Positions 62,043-64,000 of a stretch of DNA of 64,000 nt are shown here, piece after piece. The DNA is taken from the NCBI GenBank assembly GCA_002363955.1, contig DEXE01000004.1, positions 62,001 to 126,000 on the forward strand, read 5' to 3'. The DNA is from Methylophaga sp. UBA3192 (lineage in GTDB: Bacteria; Pseudomonadota; Gammaproteobacteria; Nitrosococcales; Methylophagaceae). Positions within the stretch are counted from its first letter, which is position 1, and each line of letters begins with the position of its first letter. The position numbers and the translations under genes were made by a program. The notes under the pieces were generated by a model. The model ran no database searches and had not been told where the DNA came from. It worked only from the letters and a program-made list of their open reading frames with translations.

Positions 62043-63263
62043 TCAATACTGAGCTTGGCGGGGTAACAATTTTGAAATAATACTGGCGGCCAGAATCATC
62101 AGCGCAGAAATCACCAGACAGGCTGCCAGTCCGGCCACCTGATAAACCCAGCCGGATAACAAAGTACCAAACAGCCGGCCTGCCGCATTGGCCATGTAAT
62201 AAAATCCGACATCCAGTGAAACCCCTGCCGCATCGGCATATGAAACTATCAAATAGGAATGGATGGCAGAGTTAATGGCAAATACCGCCCCATAGACTAA
62301 TAAACCTGCGGTTAACGCTGGCAACACAGCCCATTGAAAATAAACGGTCATCGCGATAAGTAATGGCAGAACCATTAACGGCAACGACCATAGCCAGACA
62401 TGATAACCGTCAGGCGCATGCTGTTTGGAAAAACCGGTCAGTTTCGGTGCCAATGCCTGCACTATGCCATAAGCGATAACCCATGCTGCCAGTAACGCGC
62501 CTACATAGATGGCCGGCCATTGCAGTTGAGCATGCAAAAACACCGGTAAAGCCACCACAAACCAGATATCACGGGAACCAAACAGAAAAAACCTGGCCAG
62601 CGACAATCGATTGACCGCGGCACTTTTTGACCAGATATCGCTGAACCTGGGTTTATTTTTGGCTTTACCCAAATCGCGCTGCAGTAACACAATGCTGAGA
62701 ATTAACACCACTAACAGCACGACAGCCATTGTAAAAATGGCTCCACGAAAGCCGATCCATGAAAGCAATGCTGCACCGACAAAAAAACCCACCCCTTTCA
62801 GTGCATTTTTGGAGCCGGTGAGAATGGATATCCATTTAAATAAAGTAGATTGGGCGTTATCCGCCACCAGCATTTTGATGCTGGATTTAGCGCTCATTTT
62901 ATTAAGATCTTTGGCGATACCGGATAATGCCTGTGCCACCATCACATAGGCTACGGTGAGCCATTGCGGATCCACCAAAAGCATCGCCAGAGCGATGACC
63001 TGTAATAACAAGCCCAGATGCATGGTGACATTAAGCCCTAATCTGGCTGCCAGCCATCCGCCGACCAGGTTTGTCACAATGCCGAAAAACTCATAAAGCA
63101 CAAACAGCATCGCCACTTCCAGCGGGCTGTAACCTAGCTGGTGGAAAAACAGCACCACCAACATGCGTAATGCCCCATCAGAAACGGTAAATGCCCAGTA
63201 GCTGAATGTGACCACCAGATATTGCTGAATAGCGACGGGTAGGGATTTGAGTTTATTCAGCAT
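62043..63263 (-). CDS. arsJ: ArsJ-like MFS organoarsenical efflux protein
   Basis: 406-residue transporter with about twelve helices. The N-terminal VTFSYWAFTVSDGALRMLVV, then FFHQLGYSPLEVAMLF, and ALSGIAKDLNKMSAKSSIKMLV with GSKNALKGVGFF closely match ArsJ, which exports 1-arseno-3-phosphoglycerate made by a GAPDH from arsenate. The usual partner gapdh is not adjacent. It lies between the Pit gene and phoB, all leftward. Another MFS substrate cannot be excluded. Confidence 0.85.
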   Translation of the reverse strand: MLNKLKSLPVAIQQYLVVTFSYWAFTVSDGALRMLVVLFFHQLGYSPLEVAMLFVLYEFFGIVTNLVGGWLAARLGLNVTMHLGLLLQVIALAMLLVDPQWLTVAYVMVAQALSGIAKDLNKMSAKSSIKMLVADNAQSTLFKWISILTGSKNALKGVGFFVGAALLSWIGFRGAIFTMAVVLLVVLILSIVLLQRDLGKAKNKPRFSDIWSKSAAVNRLSLARFFLFGSRDIWFVVALPVFLHAQLQWPAIYVGALLAAWVIAYGIVQALAPKLTGFSKQHAPDGYHVWLWSLPLMVLPLLIAMTVYFQWAVLPALTAGLLVYGAVFAINSAIHSYLIVSYADAAGVSLDVGFYYMANAAGRLFGTLLSGWVYQVAGLAACLVISALMILAASIISKLLPRQAQY

Positions 63264-63324
63264 ATCGACTGTGCTCTGACAAATGGTTTAAAACACAGAA
63301 TATGTCAGATTGATGAACATTTGA

Positions 63325-64000
63325 TTACAGCATAATGCCTTTGATCATAAAGAAGATGCAGGCTGATAATGTAGCAGCGGCAGGGACCGTGATAACCCAT
63401 GCAGTTACAATTTTTTTCACCATATCGCGTTTTACAAACAGGTTTTTCTTGTCTTTCTTTAACAGCTTTTTGGCTTTTTTCAATTCTGCTTTTTCTTCAT
63501 CAATTAAGCGAAATAGCTCGGTGATACGTTGATATTCTTCAACCGTTTTCGATGGTTTTTTCTCCAGCTTTTTCAGCTCATTACGCAATGCGTTCAGCAT
63601 TTTTTTATCATCTTTGATTTCAGCTTTTTCCCGATCAATCTGTCTTTCAATTTTATTTGATTCATCCAGCCATTCACGCAGGAAACCCACCCCAAACACA
63701 CCACCAATGGCAACATGAGTGGTGCTGACCGGCAAACCAAGCTGACTGGCGATAATGACTGTTAATGAGGCCGCCATGGCAATCGAATAGGCGCGCATCT
63801 GATCCAGTTCGGTAATTTCACCACCGACAGTTCGAATCAACCGTGGACCATATAAACCCAAACCAATCGCAATACCCAATGCGCCCACGGCCATGACCCA
63901 GATTGGAATACCGGCCTGAGACGTAATGCCGCCCGTCATAATCGCATCGTTAATAGCCGCTAAAGGCCCAATCGCGTTTGCCACGTCGTTGGCACCATGG
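63325..64000 (-). CDS. pit: Inorganic phosphate transporter PiT family (5' end outside window)
   Basis: C-terminal half of a low-affinity phosphate transporter; the frame runs off the right edge. The first visible residues HGANDVANAIGP are the PiT signature. Further helices follow, with a second SQLGLPVSTTHVAIGGVFGVGF signature. An unusually long charged coiled coil (about 85 residues, lysine/glutamate rich) lies between the last two membrane parts. Arsenate also enters cells by such transporters, which fits the adjacent ArsJ-like gene. Confidence 0.92.
   Translation of the reverse strand, partial: HGANDVANAIGPLAAINDAIMTGGITSQAGIPIWVMAVGALGIAIGLGLYGPRLIRTVGGEITELDQMRAYSIAMAASLTVIIASQLGLPVSTTHVAIGGVFGVGFLREWLDESNKIERQIDREKAEIKDDKKMLNALRNELKKLEKKPSKTVEEYQRITELFRLIDEEKAELKKAKKLLKKDKKNLFVKRDMVKKIVTAWVITVPAAATLSACIFFMIKGIML

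Noticed and set aside
1..64000. tRNA, rRNA, CRISPR arrays, prophage or integrative element
   Set aside because: None recognised. No spaced direct repeats, integrase, transposase or structural RNA signature was found by eye.

Overview
The window is 64 kb of ordinary chromosome from a gammaproteobacterium. Three things point there: the divergent pilMNOPQ-aroK-aroB-damX / mrcA arrangement, the miaB-ybeZ-ybeY-corC-lnt operon order, and the pst / phoBR layout. Base composition looks moderate. A c-type cytochrome resembling those linked to periplasmic methanol/ethanol oxidation (56309-56713) hints at a methylotroph of the Methylophaga type. That genus call is an inference, not a result. No rRNA, tRNA, CRISPR array, prophage, insertion sequence or obvious genomic island was seen.

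Layout. 0-4.4 kb: a PLP-dependent decarboxylase converging on damX-aroB-aroK. 4.4-9.4 kb: the type IV pilus alignment and secretin operon pilMNOPQ, separated from aroK by a strong intrinsic terminator. 9.6-12 kb: penicillin-binding protein 1A, transcribed divergently from pilM. 12-21.2 kb: an M48 lipoprotein protease, ribosomal protein L31, and a tightly packed leftward operon for tRNA thiomethylation, ribosome maturation and envelope functions (miaB, ybeZ, ybeY, corC, lnt, a Trk potassium transporter, a methyltransferase). 21.3-28.6 kb: small or uncertain genes, a frameshifted GlcG/HbpS-type gene, YcaO, a CPA2 antiporter, DUF1840, a 30-residue membrane protein and a ferric-reductase-like flavocytochrome. 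28.7-31.8 kb: molybdate uptake (a ModE-like HTH protein and modABC). 31.8-42 kb: accessory single genes (DUF1971, a uracil-DNA glycosylase-like protein, MgtC/DUF4010, a metallophosphoesterase, a phospholipase D-like protein, PhzF, LysR, SDR), one palindromic repeat element and one degraded gene.

42-47.8 kb is the high-affinity phosphate operon pstS-pstC-pstA-pstB-phoU, with a clear Pho box upstream of pstS and a strong terminator after phoU. 47.9-57.3 kb carries radC, a TonB receptor with a PepSY membrane protein, cytochrome b561, a hemerythrin-like protein, thyA, an AAA+ regulator lacking the GAFTGA loop, a TauE/SafE-like membrane protein and the cytochrome c. 57.3-64 kb is a second phosphate cluster on the minus strand: Pit, an ArsJ-like efflux protein, phoB, phoR, a second phoU and ppx. 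Phosphate sensing, high- and low-affinity uptake, polyphosphate turnover and probable arsenate by-product efflux therefore lie within about 22 kb of each other.

I do not see a convincing entirely new system. The items most worth a second look are: the pair of related intergenic repeats at 39.7 and 54.2 kb, one carrying a MITE-like palindromic segment that the other lacks; the GAFTGA-less AAA+ regulator; ArsJ embedded in the Pho cluster without an adjacent GAPDH; and two small genes with frameshifts.
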